DNA from: a bacterium
GTDB taxonomy: Bacteria > Cyanobacteriota > Sericytochromatia > S15B-MN24 > UBA4093
Direction: 5' to 3'
NCBI GenBank assembly: GCA_017744355.1
Contig: JAGIBK010000005.1
Span: 386,790-450,789 of the forward strand
Length of the DNA: 64,000 nt
Part shown: one piece after another, positions 24,404-32,195 of the stretch
How the letters are laid out: every line of letters starts with the position of its first letter
Position numbering within the stretch: the first letter of the stretch is position 1
The notes under the pieces: model-generated
Told to the model about the DNA's origin: nothing
What the model saw: the letters and a program-made list of their open reading frames with translations, nothing else
Databases searched by the model: none
Made by a program: the position numbers and the translations under genes

Positions 24404-25135
24404 CTACCAACTAATAAAGTCGTCGAGGCTCTTCTTCTTGCCGAGCTTCTGGCGCAGCTGCTCCAGGGCGCGGCGGTGGATGCGGCTCACCCACGACTCC
24501 GACAGGCCCAGCTTCTGGCCGATCTCGTTGAAGGACATCTTCTGGAAGTAGTAGCACCGCAGGGTGGTGCGCTCCTGCACCGGCAGCTGCTCGATGGTCA
24601 GGCGCAGGAGCTGCTGCAGCTCTTCGAGCTCCATGTCGTGCTGGATGGTGTCGGCAGCGCCGAGCTGGTTGAGCAGCGAGAAGCTCTCTTCGCCGTCCGA
24701 GCCCTGGGGGGCGTCTAGCGAGAGGATGTACGAGTAGGTCAGCTGCTGGATCTGGTTGACCAGGACGGTGGCGTCCGATTCGGCCTGCTCGCCGTCGTTG
24801 AGGATGGCCTCCTCTTCGGCCTGGGCCATGGCGGCCTGCACCCGCTGGCTCTTGGGCACGGTGGGCAGCTTGGGCAGGTTGTCGAGGATGGCGCCCTTGA
24901 TGTAGTAGGTCGCGAAGGTCTCGAACTTGACGCCACGCTCGGGGTCGAAGCGCTCGGCCGCAGCCATCAGGCCCATCACGCCGTCGGAGACCAGGTCTTC
25001 CATGTCGTAGTGACGCGGCAGTTTGGTCGAGATGCGGCGCGCGATCGCCCGGACCATCGGCATGTACTGCTTGATGGCGGCATTGTCGAGGCTGCGCTTC
25101 CCCTCTAGCGAGGCAGGCTTTTTTAACACGACCAC
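24404..25135 (-). CDS. Sigma-28-family RNA polymerase sigma factor (FliA/WhiG type)
   Basis: 243 residues, GTG start at 25135. Region 2: YMPMVRAIARRISTKLPRHYDMEDLVSDGVMGLMAAAERFDPERGVKFETFATYYIKGAILDNL, which is the FliA/WhiG form. Region 4: TTLRCYYFQKMSFNEIGQKLGLSESWVSRIHRRALEQL. It is expected to direct RNA polymerase to late flagellar promoters (consensus TAAAGTTT-N11-GCCGATAA in model species). Its place inside the flagellar run, between flgJ and flgB, supports this. No anti-sigma factor flgM is in the window. Two sigma-28-like sites are seen at 18382 and 51474. Confidence 0.93.
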   Translation of the reverse strand: MVVLKKPASLEGKRSLDNAAIKQYMPMVRAIARRISTKLPRHYDMEDLVSDGVMGLMAAAERFDPERGVKFETFATYYIKGAILDNLPKLPTVPKSQRVQAAMAQAEEEAILNDGEQAESDATVLVNQIQQLTYSYILSLDAPQGSDGEESFSLLNQLGAADTIQHDMELEELQQLLRLTIEQLPVQERTTLRCYYFQKMSFNEIGQKLGLSESWVSRIHRRALEQLRQKLGKKKSLDDFISW

Positions 25136-25144
25136 TCCACTGTC

Positions 25145-25492
25145 TTACTCTTGGGCGCTCTGCCCTTGCTGGCGCGTGAGCTGCGCCACCAGCTGCTCAA
25201 CCAGGGCGTTCCCGCCACTGGTGGCGTAGTGCTTGCCGAGCGCCTGGTCGAAGAAGTCCATGAACATTCCAGCCTGCTCGCCTGAGAACAACCCGCCCTC
25301 CTCTCCGGAGTCTTCGGGGCGCATCTGGGAGAACACCTGGGCATAGAGGTAGCTCGCGAAGCTCTCCGCCGCTTCCCTCTTTTCTTTTTGTTGTACCTCG
25401 ACAGGGGCCGAAGGTAACCTCCCCTCGCTCGTCAGGCCGGAGATCGGCCCAAAGGGCAGCCGAGGCGGTTGTGGCAGGCCGTTGATGTCCAT
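25145..25492 (-). CDS. flgJ: FlgJ-type rod-binding protein, single domain
   Basis: 115 residues. The core KREAAESFASYLYAQVFSQMRPEDSGEE...GLFSGEQAGMFMDFFDQALGKHYA is the rod-binding domain of FlgJ. The C-terminal muramidase domain of proteobacterial FlgJ is absent, as in many other phyla. It caps and helps assemble the rod; another enzyme must open the cell wall. Lies between flgI and the sigma factor, with 9-12 bp gaps. Confidence 0.88.
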   Translation of the reverse strand: MDINGLPQPPRLPFGPISGLTSEGRLPSAPVEVQQKEKREAAESFASYLYAQVFSQMRPEDSGEEGGLFSGEQAGMFMDFFDQALGKHYATSGGNALVEQLVAQLTRQQGQSAQE

Positions 25493-25504
25493 GGCCGTTG
25501 GCTC

Positions 25505-26629
25505 CTAGATGATCTCGAGCTGGGCGTTGAGGGCGCCGGCGGCCTTGACCGCCTGCATGATGGAGATCATGTCGCGGGGGGTGGTCCCCAGGGCGTTGAG
25601 GGCCCGCACCAGCTGGCCGAGGGTCGTTCCCGACTCGAAGACGACGCTCTTGGCTTTCTGTTCGTCCGCGGTGATGGTCGACTCGGTGGTGACGGCGGTG
25701 CCGCCGCCCGAGAGGGCATTGGGCTGGGAGACGGTCTGCTTGGTGTCCACCCGCACGATCAGGTTGCCGTGCGAGACCGCCACGGCCCCGATCCGGACGC
25801 CGGAGCCCAGGATCACCGTGCCGCTGCGCTCGTCGATCACGACCTTGGCGATGGCGTCCGGCAGCACCGAGACCTGCTCGATGCGGGCGATGAGATCCAC
25901 CAGGTTGTCCCGGTACGAGGTGTTGACGTAGACCCGGACGGTGCCGGCGTCCACCGCCTGGGCCATGCCGAGCTGGGACTTGGTGATGGTGCTTGCGACC
26001 CGCGAGGCGGTCACGAAGTCGGGCTGGGCCAGGTTGACGAACATGAAGCCGTTGGCGTCCAGCATGGTGACGGGCACCTCGCGCTGGACGATGCCGCCGT
26101 TCGGGATCCGGGCGACCAGCGTCTGGTTCTTGCGGACCTGGCTGCCGTTGGCCTCGACGCCGAAGCCGCCCGTCGAGAGCGCGCCCTCGGCGGTGACGTA
26201 GACCTTGCCGTCCGGCCCGCGCAGCTCGGCGCCGATCAGGACCCCGTCGGCGAGGCTCTTGGCGTCGCCGATGGAGGCGACCGTCACGTCGATCTTCTGG
26301 CCCGGCTTTACGAAGGGGGGCAGGTTGGCCCGCACGGCCACCACCGCCACGTTCTTGACGCGGATCCGCTCCTGGGGGATGTAGACCCCCGAGTTCATGA
26401 TGAAGTTCTTGAGCACCCGGTCGGTGAAGCCGGTCGAGACGGTGTCGCCCGATTGGTTGAGGCCGATCACGAGGCCCATGCCCTGCAACTGGTTGTCGGT
26501 GGCACCCTGGATGCTGGCGATGTCCTTGAGACGCAGGGGCGTGCCGCCCCTGAGGGCCTGGGCGTCGCTGGGAGCGCTCAGGCCGAGGGGCAGGGCGATC
26601 GCGAGGAAGAGGGCGAGGATTTTGCGCAT
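25505..26629 (-). CDS. flgI: Flagellar P-ring protein FlgI
   Basis: 374 residues from the ATG at 26629; a longer open frame upstream is a shadow of flgH/flgA. The signal peptide (MRKILALFLAIALPLGLSAPSDAQA) exports it. Family motifs: RLKDIASIQGATDNQLQGMGLVIGLNQSGD, NVAVVAVRANLPPF, GQKIDVTVASIGDAKSLADGVLI, and AIAKVVIDERSGTVILGSGVRIGAVAVSHGNL. The C-terminus has TLGQLVRALNALGTTPRDMISIMQAVKAAGALNAQLEII. It forms the bushing around the rod in the peptidoglycan layer and marks a two-membrane cell. Confidence 0.96.
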   Translation of the reverse strand: MRKILALFLAIALPLGLSAPSDAQALRGGTPLRLKDIASIQGATDNQLQGMGLVIGLNQSGDTVSTGFTDRVLKNFIMNSGVYIPQERIRVKNVAVVAVRANLPPFVKPGQKIDVTVASIGDAKSLADGVLIGAELRGPDGKVYVTAEGALSTGGFGVEANGSQVRKNQTLVARIPNGGIVQREVPVTMLDANGFMFVNLAQPDFVTASRVASTITKSQLGMAQAVDAGTVRVYVNTSYRDNLVDLIARIEQVSVLPDAIAKVVIDERSGTVILGSGVRIGAVAVSHGNLIVRVDTKQTVSQPNALSGGGTAVTTESTITADEQKAKSVVFESGTTLGQLVRALNALGTTPRDMISIMQAVKAAGALNAQLEII

Positions 26630-26643
26630 GGGAGGCTTCCTGC

Positions 26644-27249
26644 TTAGAACAGCCAGTTGAACAGGCGGGAGAGAATGCCGGGGGTGGCCTTGGCCGAGGC
26701 CGAGCCCGTGCCGCGGAAGTCGACCTGGAGGTTGGCGACCTTGGTGGACTGGATCTGGTTGGCGCCGTCGATGTCGTAGGGGCGCACGGTGCCCGAGATC
26801 ACGACGGTGCTCTCTTCGTCGTTGACCCTGAGGCGCTTCTCGCCTGCCAGGCGGAGGCTGCCGTCCGGCAGGATCTCCTGGATGGTGGCGGCGACCAGGA
26901 GGGTGACGGTGTCGGCGCGCTTGGTCACCCCGTCGCCCTGGAACTCGTTGCGGCCGTTCAGATCGAAGGAGCTCTTGGTCGCTCTCGGGAGCAGGCTGCC
27001 GAAGTCCCAGCTGGCCTGGGTCCGGCCCTGCTTGGAAGCCTTGGTGGTCGCCCCGGAGCTTGCGATCATGTTCTCGGTGACGAGCACCGTCACGAGGGCG
27101 CCGGGGCCGAGGGTCGAGCGGCGATCGCCCAGACGATCGGTCAAGAAGCCGCCCGCGTCCTCGGTGTAGAGGCTGTCGGCGAGCGCCGGCGCGCTCACGC
27201 CGGGCGCAAGCAGCAAAGCAGCCATCAAAGCAAGAACCATCCGTCGCAT
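26644..27249 (-). CDS. flgH: Flagellar L-ring protein FlgH without lipidation site
   Basis: 201 residues. FlgH motifs: SLYTEDAGGFLTDRLGDRR, GALVTVLVTENMIASS, then GNRNEFQGDG-type GRNEFQGDGVTKRADTV and SLRLAGEKRLRVNDEES...ISGTVRPYDIDGANQI...SRLFNWLF. It builds the outer-membrane ring. The signal peptide (MRRMVLALMAALLLAPGVSAPALA) ends in an AxA-type site, not a lipobox, and I find no cysteine in the whole protein. Classical enterobacterial FlgH is a lipoprotein, so anchoring here must differ. Lies 12 bp after flgA. Confidence 0.94.
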   Translation of the reverse strand: MRRMVLALMAALLLAPGVSAPALADSLYTEDAGGFLTDRLGDRRSTLGPGALVTVLVTENMIASSGATTKASKQGRTQASWDFGSLLPRATKSSFDLNGRNEFQGDGVTKRADTVTLLVAATIQEILPDGSLRLAGEKRLRVNDEESTVVISGTVRPYDIDGANQIQSTKVANLQVDFRGTGSASAKATPGILSRLFNWLF

Positions 27250-27261
27250 GTCGAACCCTTT

Positions 27262-28017
27262 TTAATTCTGGCCCGAGGGGCCTTCTTCGAGGCGAACCTC
27301 GACCTCGTCGATCCCCGTCACCCGCGCCACGTAGTCCTTCCGGGAGTCGGGGTTGTACACCCGCACCAGCTGGCCCATGGCGCCGTCGGCGACCGCCTGC
27401 CCACGTGTCACGATGACGAGCTCCCCGCTGACGAGCCGGACCGTGACCTCCTTGCCGTTCTTGACCAGGGCGGGCAGGTCGAACATCTCGTTGACCAGGA
27501 CCGTCCCGGCGGGGATCTCGCGCTTGACCACGGCGCCCGCCAGGGGGGCGAGCGCGGCGGCGGGCGACCCCATCACCGTCTCGAGGCTGCGACGATCGGC
27601 GCGGCCCAGGGACGGATTGAAGAGCTGGCCGCGGTGCAAGGCCTCGGTCGAGACCCACACGTCCTGCCATACCTTGATCTCGACGCGCGGGTACACGGTC
27701 TTGAGCTTTTTGCCGTTGATTTCGATCGCGATCGGCACCGCCGTCCGGCCCAAGAGGCGCGGCACCCCCACGATCGAGAAGCTCGCGGCCCCATCCGGCA
27801 GGGGTTTGCTGCCCAACAGCGACACCAGGCTCGGCCCGTTCCAGCGGACCTCGACCCGTTTGCGCTCCACCTGCTGGCGCTGCGCGACCTGCTCGGTGAG
27901 GAAGTCGAGCACGTCCGCCTCGCGGACCGGTGCCGCCCAGGCGGCAGCCGGCAGCATGCAACCGACGGCGACGACGGTTGCGGCGAGGCGGGGCAGGAGC
28001 GCGACGAAACGGGCCAA
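27262..28017 (-). CDS. flgA: P-ring assembly chaperone FlgA
   Basis: 251 residues, TTG start at 28017 with a perfect AAGGAGGT upstream. A signal peptide covers residues 1-28 (ends AAAWAAPVREA). The SAF-type C-terminal domain is clear: VVKREIPAGTVLVNEMFDLPALVKNGKEVTVRLVSGELVIVTRGQAVADGAMGQLVRVYNPDSRKDYVARVTG. FlgA escorts FlgI in the periplasm. The order flgG-flgA-flgH-flgI is also seen in some other flagellated bacteria. Confidence 0.92.
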   Translation of the reverse strand: MARFVALLPRLAATVVAVGCMLPAAAWAAPVREADVLDFLTEQVAQRQQVERKRVEVRWNGPSLVSLLGSKPLPDGAASFSIVGVPRLLGRTAVPIAIEINGKKLKTVYPRVEIKVWQDVWVSTEALHRGQLFNPSLGRADRRSLETVMGSPAAALAPLAGAVVKREIPAGTVLVNEMFDLPALVKNGKEVTVRLVSGELVIVTRGQAVADGAMGQLVRVYNPDSRKDYVARVTGIDEVEVRLEEGPSGQN

Positions 28018-28033
28018 GAGACCTCCTTAAAGG

Positions 28034-28801
28034 TTACCGCTGGAGCTGGTTGGCGGTCTCCATCATCTTGTCGGAGACGGTGATGGCCTTCGAGGACGTG
28101 TCGTACGCCTTCTGGGTCGCGATCATCATGACCATCTCGCGCACCAGCTCCACGTTCGAGGCCTCGAGAGCACCCTGACGCAATCCACCGAACCCGTCAA
28201 TGGCCGGCTGCCCTTGCCGGGCCGGTCCCGAGGCCGAGGTCTCGACCATCAGGTTGTTACCGATGGCCTGGAGGCCTGCCGGGTTGATGAACTGGGTCAG
28301 CTGGATCTGGCCGATGATCTGCTGCTCGGTGCCGTTGGGCGGGGTCCCGAAGACCGTGCCGTCCTTGCGGATGTAGAGGTTGGAGGTGCCCGGGGCGATG
28401 GTGATGGGGGGCTCCAGGGGCTGACCGGTCGAGGTCACCAGGCGCCCGGTGGCATCCAGCTTGAAGGAGCCGTCGCGGGTGTAGGCCACCTGCCCGTTGA
28501 TCTGGGTAACGCCGAAGAAGCCGTCGCCGTCGATGGCGATGTCGAGGGGGTTGTTGGTGACCTGGAGGTTGCCCTGGTCGTAGAGCTTGGTCACCGCCAC
28601 CGGTCGAACGCCGAGGCCGATCTGGACGCCGGCGTTGTCGGTGCCGGGCTGGTTGATGGTCTGGTAGAGCAGGTCCTGGAAGTCGACGGCCGAGCGCTTG
28701 TAGGACGTGGTGTTCACGTTCGACAGGTTGTTGGCGATGACGTCGATTCGCATCTGCTGCGCCTGCATGCCGGTCGCTGCGGTCCAAATGCCGTGGATCA
28801 T
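28034..28801 (-). CDS. flgG: Flagellar distal rod protein FlgG
   Basis: 255 residues, normal length. N-terminus IHGIWTAATGMQAQQMRIDVIANNLSNVNTTSYKRSAVDFQDLLYQ and C-terminus GALEASNVELVREMVMMIATQKAYDTSSKAITVSDKMMETANQL are the FlgG signatures. The middle has NPLDIAIDGDGFFGV. It forms the outer part of the rod that crosses the P and L rings. The flgF stop lies 21 bp upstream of its ATG. Confidence 0.96.
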   Translation of the reverse strand: MIHGIWTAATGMQAQQMRIDVIANNLSNVNTTSYKRSAVDFQDLLYQTINQPGTDNAGVQIGLGVRPVAVTKLYDQGNLQVTNNPLDIAIDGDGFFGVTQINGQVAYTRDGSFKLDATGRLVTSTGQPLEPPITIAPGTSNLYIRKDGTVFGTPPNGTEQQIIGQIQLTQFINPAGLQAIGNNLMVETSASGPARQGQPAIDGFGGLRQGALEASNVELVREMVMMIATQKAYDTSSKAITVSDKMMETANQLQR

Positions 28802-28822
28802 GGCGGGCTCCTTTCCGCTTGG

Positions 28823-29560
28823 TTACGAGATGCGGCCGAGGTCGTTGGCGGCCTTCTGGAGGATCTGGTCGTGGGCGCTGATGACCTTCTGGCCGAAGCC
28901 GTAGGCCCGGTTGGCGGTCATCATCGAGACCATCTCGGTGACGACGTTGACGTTGGAGTGCTCGAGGAAGCCCTGCTTGATCGAAACGTTGGTCGAAGGG
29001 GGCAGGCCCGGAGGGGCGAGGGGGAACTGGGTCTCGAGCGCGATCTTGGGGGGCTCGACCACCATCAGCTGGCCCACCGGCTGCTCACCCACCGAGATCC
29101 GGCCGTCCTCGGCGATCTGCATGGTGTGCAGGTCGCCGGTGAGCAGGATCGGGCGGCGATCGGTGCCGAGCACCAGGTCGCCCGAGCGGGTGGTGAGGCG
29201 GCTGTTGGTATCGAGCTGGAAGTCCCCGTCGCGGGTGACCTTCTCGACCCCGTCGGCGCCGCGGGTGAGGAAGTAGCCGGAGCTTGCGATCGCCACGTTG
29301 AAGCGATTCTTGGTCTGGACCAGGTTGCCCGGGGTCTCGTAGCGGGCGATGCCGTCGGCCTTGATCCCGGTGCCGATGACGTTGTCGGTGCCCGGGGCCT
29401 GGTCGGTGAACTGGACCAGCAGGTCCCCGAACGAGGAGCCGACGAGCTCCTTGCGCTTGTAGCCGTTGGTCTCGACGTTGGCGAGGTTGTTGGCGATGGT
29501 GTTGACCTGCTGCATCTGGAACATCATGCCGGTCGCAGCCGAGTAGATTCCTCTGAGCAT
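28823..29560 (-). CDS. flgF: Flagellar rod protein FlgF
   Basis: 245 residues. LRGIYSAATGMMFQMQQVNTIANNLANVETNGYKRKEL and QGFLEHSNVNVVTEMVSMMTANRAYGFGQKVISAHDQIL are the rod/hook family ends. It differs from the FlgG next door in the middle (NRFNVAIASSGYFLTRGADG). By position before flgG I call it FlgF; a second FlgG-like paralogue is the alternative. It begins 3 bp after the 77-residue gene. Confidence 0.88.
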   Translation of the reverse strand: MLRGIYSAATGMMFQMQQVNTIANNLANVETNGYKRKELVGSSFGDLLVQFTDQAPGTDNVIGTGIKADGIARYETPGNLVQTKNRFNVAIASSGYFLTRGADGVEKVTRDGDFQLDTNSRLTTRSGDLVLGTDRRPILLTGDLHTMQIAEDGRISVGEQPVGQLMVVEPPKIALETQFPLAPPGLPPSTNVSIKQGFLEHSNVNVVTEMVSMMTANRAYGFGQKVISAHDQILQKAANDLGRIS

Positions 29561-29563
29561 GGG

Positions 29564-29797
29564 CTACCTCCTCTGGATCTGCTTGCGCTTCTCGGCCACG
29601 TCGTCCATCTGGTAGATGTAGGTCAACATCTCCGAGATGGCGGGCATCAGCTCGGCGGGTACGGCCTGCTGGACGGCGAGGCCTTGGATGATGTCCGCGA
29701 CGGCGGGGTGGGTGGGCTTCAGCTCGCCCGTCGCCGGCGCCTGGGGGCCGGTCTTGGCGGGGAGCTTCTTCAGGCGCTTGCGCTCTTGTTCGGCCAT
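29564..29797 (-). CDS. Small protein of the flagellar operon, unknown function
   Basis: 77 residues, ATG start one base after the stop of the fliK-like gene and stop 3 bp before flgF, so it is certainly in the operon. The N-terminus is basic and Pro-rich (KRLKKLPAKTGPQAPATG). The rest is two likely helices (PAVADIIQGLAVQQAVPAELMPAISEMLTYIYQMDDVAEKRKQ). No signal peptide or cysteine. I do not recognise it. Position suggests a cytoplasmic helper of hook or rod export. Confidence 0.75.
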   Translation of the reverse strand: MAEQERKRLKKLPAKTGPQAPATGELKPTHPAVADIIQGLAVQQAVPAELMPAISEMLTYIYQMDDVAEKRKQIQRR

Positions 29798-29798
29798 G

Positions 29799-30893
29799 CT
29801 AGATCACCCCGATGGCGCGGCCGAGCTTGCGCAGGTCGCGTCGCTTGGGCAGCAGGACGCTGGTCGCGCGCTCCTGGCCGGTGGGCAGGCACATGATGGT
29901 GGCCACCTGGTAGGGCGTGCGGAAGGTGAGCCGGTGGCGCAGATCGGGCAGGCCCCGTTCGAGGAACTGCTTGGTCGGGGTGTCCTGGACCTCGAGCTTG
30001 ACGGTCAGGTGCCCCCGGACGGTGGTGAAGCTGATGGTCATGCGGCCCAGGTTGCGGGTCTCGACCGCGAGGGTGACCTGGGCGAAGCCTGCCGCCTGGA
30101 AGCTAGGGTTGTCCTCGGTCTCGACCAGGAGCTCGCCCGGCATGGGCTGCTGGTCGCGCCACTGGTAGAAGGGCACGTAGACCGCGGTCTGAGGATCCTT
30201 TACCAGCATCTTCTGGGCGTGGAGCAGATCCTTGAGCTGCGCGAGTTCGTTGATGAGCTCGCTGGGGACCTTGGCGGGGTCGAGGTTCGAGAGCATCCGG
30301 GAGAGCTGCTGCTTGAGCTGCTGGAACTGCGCGAGATCGGCGCCCAGCTGCTCGGGGCCGGTGCCGAGTTTCCAGAAGGCGTTGAGCTGAGCCCGGATCT
30401 CCTGGAGTTGAGGGTTGAGGGTCTCCTGGTTCTTGAGGGCCATGGTGAGCTGCGCGAGCAGGTGGCTCATGGGGCCGCCGTTGAGCAGCTGGGTCATGGC
30501 CGCGACGTTCTGGGGACCGGCCTCGATGCCCTGGGTGAAGAGGGCGAGAAGGGCCTCCAGCTCGACCAGCGAGGCGCTGCCCATCCCCTGCCACATCTGG
30601 CGGAAGTGGTTGAGGGCGTCGGCGCTGAGCGGGATGCCGTAGCGGAGCATCTGCTGAGCGAGGCGCAGGTTGACGGGATTGGGGGCGATGCCCTGCTGCG
30701 CGAGGCGCGCGGCGATCGAGGCGTCGTTGTGGTAGCCGAAGAACTGGGGGCCTGCGGGGCGCTCTTTGGCGGCCTGCTCCAGGCTGGGGGCGGTGGGGCC
30801 CGTGACGCGCGGCGCGCTCTGGGCACCGCCCTGCGAGCCGGTGCGGATGTCCGGGTTTGGATTTAAGTTGCGACCGATGTTGATCCCGGCCAT
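29799..30893 (-). CDS. FliK-like flagellar hook-length control protein (probable)
   Basis: 364 residues, first gene of the flagellar run. The N-terminal 50 residues are Pro/Gly/Asn-rich and look disordered, as expected of an exported ruler. A helical Gln/Leu-rich middle follows (LAQLTMALKNQETLNPQLQEIRAQL, FQQLKQQLSRMLSNLDPAKVP). The end (VTLAVETRNLGRMTISFTTVRGHLTVKLEVQDTPTKQFLERGLPDLRHRL) follows the FliK C-terminal pattern, where a layered beta region precedes a helix reading L...L..LR..L. FliK measures hook length and switches export specificity. Identification rests on this pattern and position, not on a strong motif. Confidence 0.6.
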   Translation of the reverse strand: MAGINIGRNLNPNPDIRTGSQGGAQSAPRVTGPTAPSLEQAAKERPAGPQFFGYHNDASIAARLAQQGIAPNPVNLRLAQQMLRYGIPLSADALNHFRQMWQGMGSASLVELEALLALFTQGIEAGPQNVAAMTQLLNGGPMSHLLAQLTMALKNQETLNPQLQEIRAQLNAFWKLGTGPEQLGADLAQFQQLKQQLSRMLSNLDPAKVPSELINELAQLKDLLHAQKMLVKDPQTAVYVPFYQWRDQQPMPGELLVETEDNPSFQAAGFAQVTLAVETRNLGRMTISFTTVRGHLTVKLEVQDTPTKQFLERGLPDLRHRLTFRTPYQVATIMCLPTGQERATSVLLPKRRDLRKLGRAIGVI

Positions 30894-30995
30894 GTTCCCC
30901 GTCCTGGCCGCTGTGGGCGGCGTGATGATCCTGCCACCGACGCTAGCATGCTATACCCGCGCCATGCTGTGACAAAACACCCGGCCGTTTCCAGC

Positions 30996-31025
30996 AAAAA
31001 CGCCGCGCCCCAAGGGGCACGGCGT
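30996..31025 (-). terminator. Terminator of the YHS gene
   Basis: On the minus strand a stem pairs ACGCCG/CGGCGT and CCCC/GGGG around a TT loop and ends in GTTTTTG. Lies about 20 bp past the YHS gene stop. Confidence 0.8.
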
Positions 31026-31045
31026 CGAAAGGGTTCGGGAAAGGG

Positions 31046-31258
31046 CTAGGCGATGGACGCCAGCTCGGCGGTCGGGGCCATGGTGATGGTCACTCGCAGC
31101 TCACGCTGGAGATCGGCCGGGGGGTTCGAGAAGAACTGGCTCTGGCAGCGATGAGAGCAGAAGTGATAGCGCTGACCCCGATACATCACCGGGCCCACGG
31201 CATCGCTCAGATCGAGCGTGCAGCCGCAGATGGGGTCGAACGAAGAAACGTGCGTCAT
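31046..31258 (-). CDS. Small YHS-domain metal-binding protein
   Basis: 70 residues, ATG with AGGAAGGA upstream. DPICGCTLDL, then YRGQRYHFCSHRCQSQFFSNP follow the YHS pattern, in which a Cys near the start and the FCS..C pair bind metal (found in copper transporters and stand-alone proteins). The first motif has an extra cysteine (CGC). Own promoter and terminator make it a single-gene unit between the flagellar and pilus clusters. The metal and partner are unknown. Confidence 0.82.
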   Translation of the reverse strand: MTHVSSFDPICGCTLDLSDAVGPVMYRGQRYHFCSHRCQSQFFSNPPADLQRELRVTITMAPTAELASIA

Positions 31259-31338
31259 TGCAATTCCTTCCTGTGTTTGAGGGCCCGATCGAGCGGGCCT
31301 GCGCGCTGTAAAAGCTGGCCGTGACCAACCGCTCTTTA

Positions 31339-31367
31339 ATTATAGCAAGCCGGCTCATGTTTCTGAA
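31339..31367 (-). promoter_or_regulatory. Promoter of the YHS gene
   Basis: On the minus strand TTCAGA (31367-31362), 17-bp spacer, consensus TATAAT (31344-31339), about 80 bp before the YHS start. The remaining 31368-31526, upstream of the pilin gene, holds a run of nine T at about 31401 and a TGTGA half-site just before it, but no clear pilin promoter. Confidence 0.6.
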
Positions 31368-31526
31368 GCAAGTTTGAAGATCTTTCTGCTGCTCGTGTGA
31401 TTTTTTTTTGCCAGTGGGTTTAAATGTGGAAGCAACCGGGATCGCCTGGTTCAGGTTTCCGGGTGAAGTGCCCCTCGGGGTCACGTTTTTCGAAGCTCTC
31501 TCTTTCTCTCTCGAACGGAGGATTGA

Positions 31527-32066
31527 ATGGTCCGCAACACCTCGAAGCAGGCAGGCTTCACCCTTATCGAACTGCTGGTAGTCGTCGTCATCATCGGCAT
31601 CCTCGCCTCGGTCGCGATCCCCAACTTCATGGGCGCCCAGGACAAGGCGAAGAACTCGGGCGTTCAGGCGAATGCCGCCAACATCCAGTCGGCCCTTGAG
31701 CAGTATTCCGTCGACTTCGCCGGCCAGTACCCCCCTACCCTCACGGACAACACCTTCATGGGGGCGGGTACCGGCTACATCACGGCCTTCCCGCGGACGC
31801 CCTGGAACACCCTGCAGGCGGCTAACATCGCCGGTGGGGCAGGAAACGTCGCCGGAGCGGGTAGCAACCCCGACGTGGCGCTCGGCGCCGGTAACAACCC
31901 GACGCTTTACAACGCGGCCGGTAACAACCTCGTTCCTACGACGAATCAGCAATTCGGCGCCCTCATGTACAACCGGAGCGGCCAGGCTCAGGACAACTAC
32001 TCGGTCCAGGGCGCTGGTAAGCGCGGCGCTGCTTCGATCTGCGTCATCAACAAGAGGAACTTCTAG
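31527..32066 (+). CDS. Type IV pilin-like protein
   Basis: 179 residues. The prepilin leader is MVRNTSKQAG; cleavage after Gly10 gives a mature N-terminus FTLIELLVVVVIIGILASVAIPN with Glu5 (residue 15), the classical type IV pilin helix. The head is short at first (AKNSGVQANAANIQSALEQYSVDFAGQYPPTL, similar to GspG/PilA small pilins) and then has a Gly/Ala/Asn-rich stretch (GGAGNVAGAGSNPDVALGAGNNPTLYNAAGNN). It is processed by PilD (34511). A strong terminator follows, so it is expressed alone, as is common for major pilins. Only one cysteine, so no disulphide D-loop. Confidence 0.9.
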   Translation: MVRNTSKQAGFTLIELLVVVVIIGILASVAIPNFMGAQDKAKNSGVQANAANIQSALEQYSVDFAGQYPPTLTDNTFMGAGTGYITAFPRTPWNTLQAANIAGGAGNVAGAGSNPDVALGAGNNPTLYNAAGNNLVPTTNQQFGALMYNRSGQAQDNYSVQGAGKRGAASICVINKRNF

Positions 32067-32092
32067 GAAGCCGCGCTTCCTGGGGGAATTTC

Positions 32093-32130
32093 AAACAGGA
32101 GGGGGCCGGGATTCCGGCCCCCTCCTGTTT
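32093..32130 (+). terminator. Strong terminator after the pilin gene
   Basis: A perfect 17-bp stem (32093-32109 with 32114-32130), GATT loop, ending in GTTTATTG. Confidence 0.9.
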
Positions 32131-32195
32131 ATTGCTCTCTTCTCGTGGTATACATCGAGCGGTAAATCGCAATGCTACAGGAGCCTCTCTCTGTC

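Noticed and set aside
26630-27961. Long open frame extending FlgI upstream by more than 440 codons
   Set aside because: It is an antisense-free shadow of flgH and flgA with Arg/Gly/Pro-rich composition; the signal peptide of FlgI begins at 26629.
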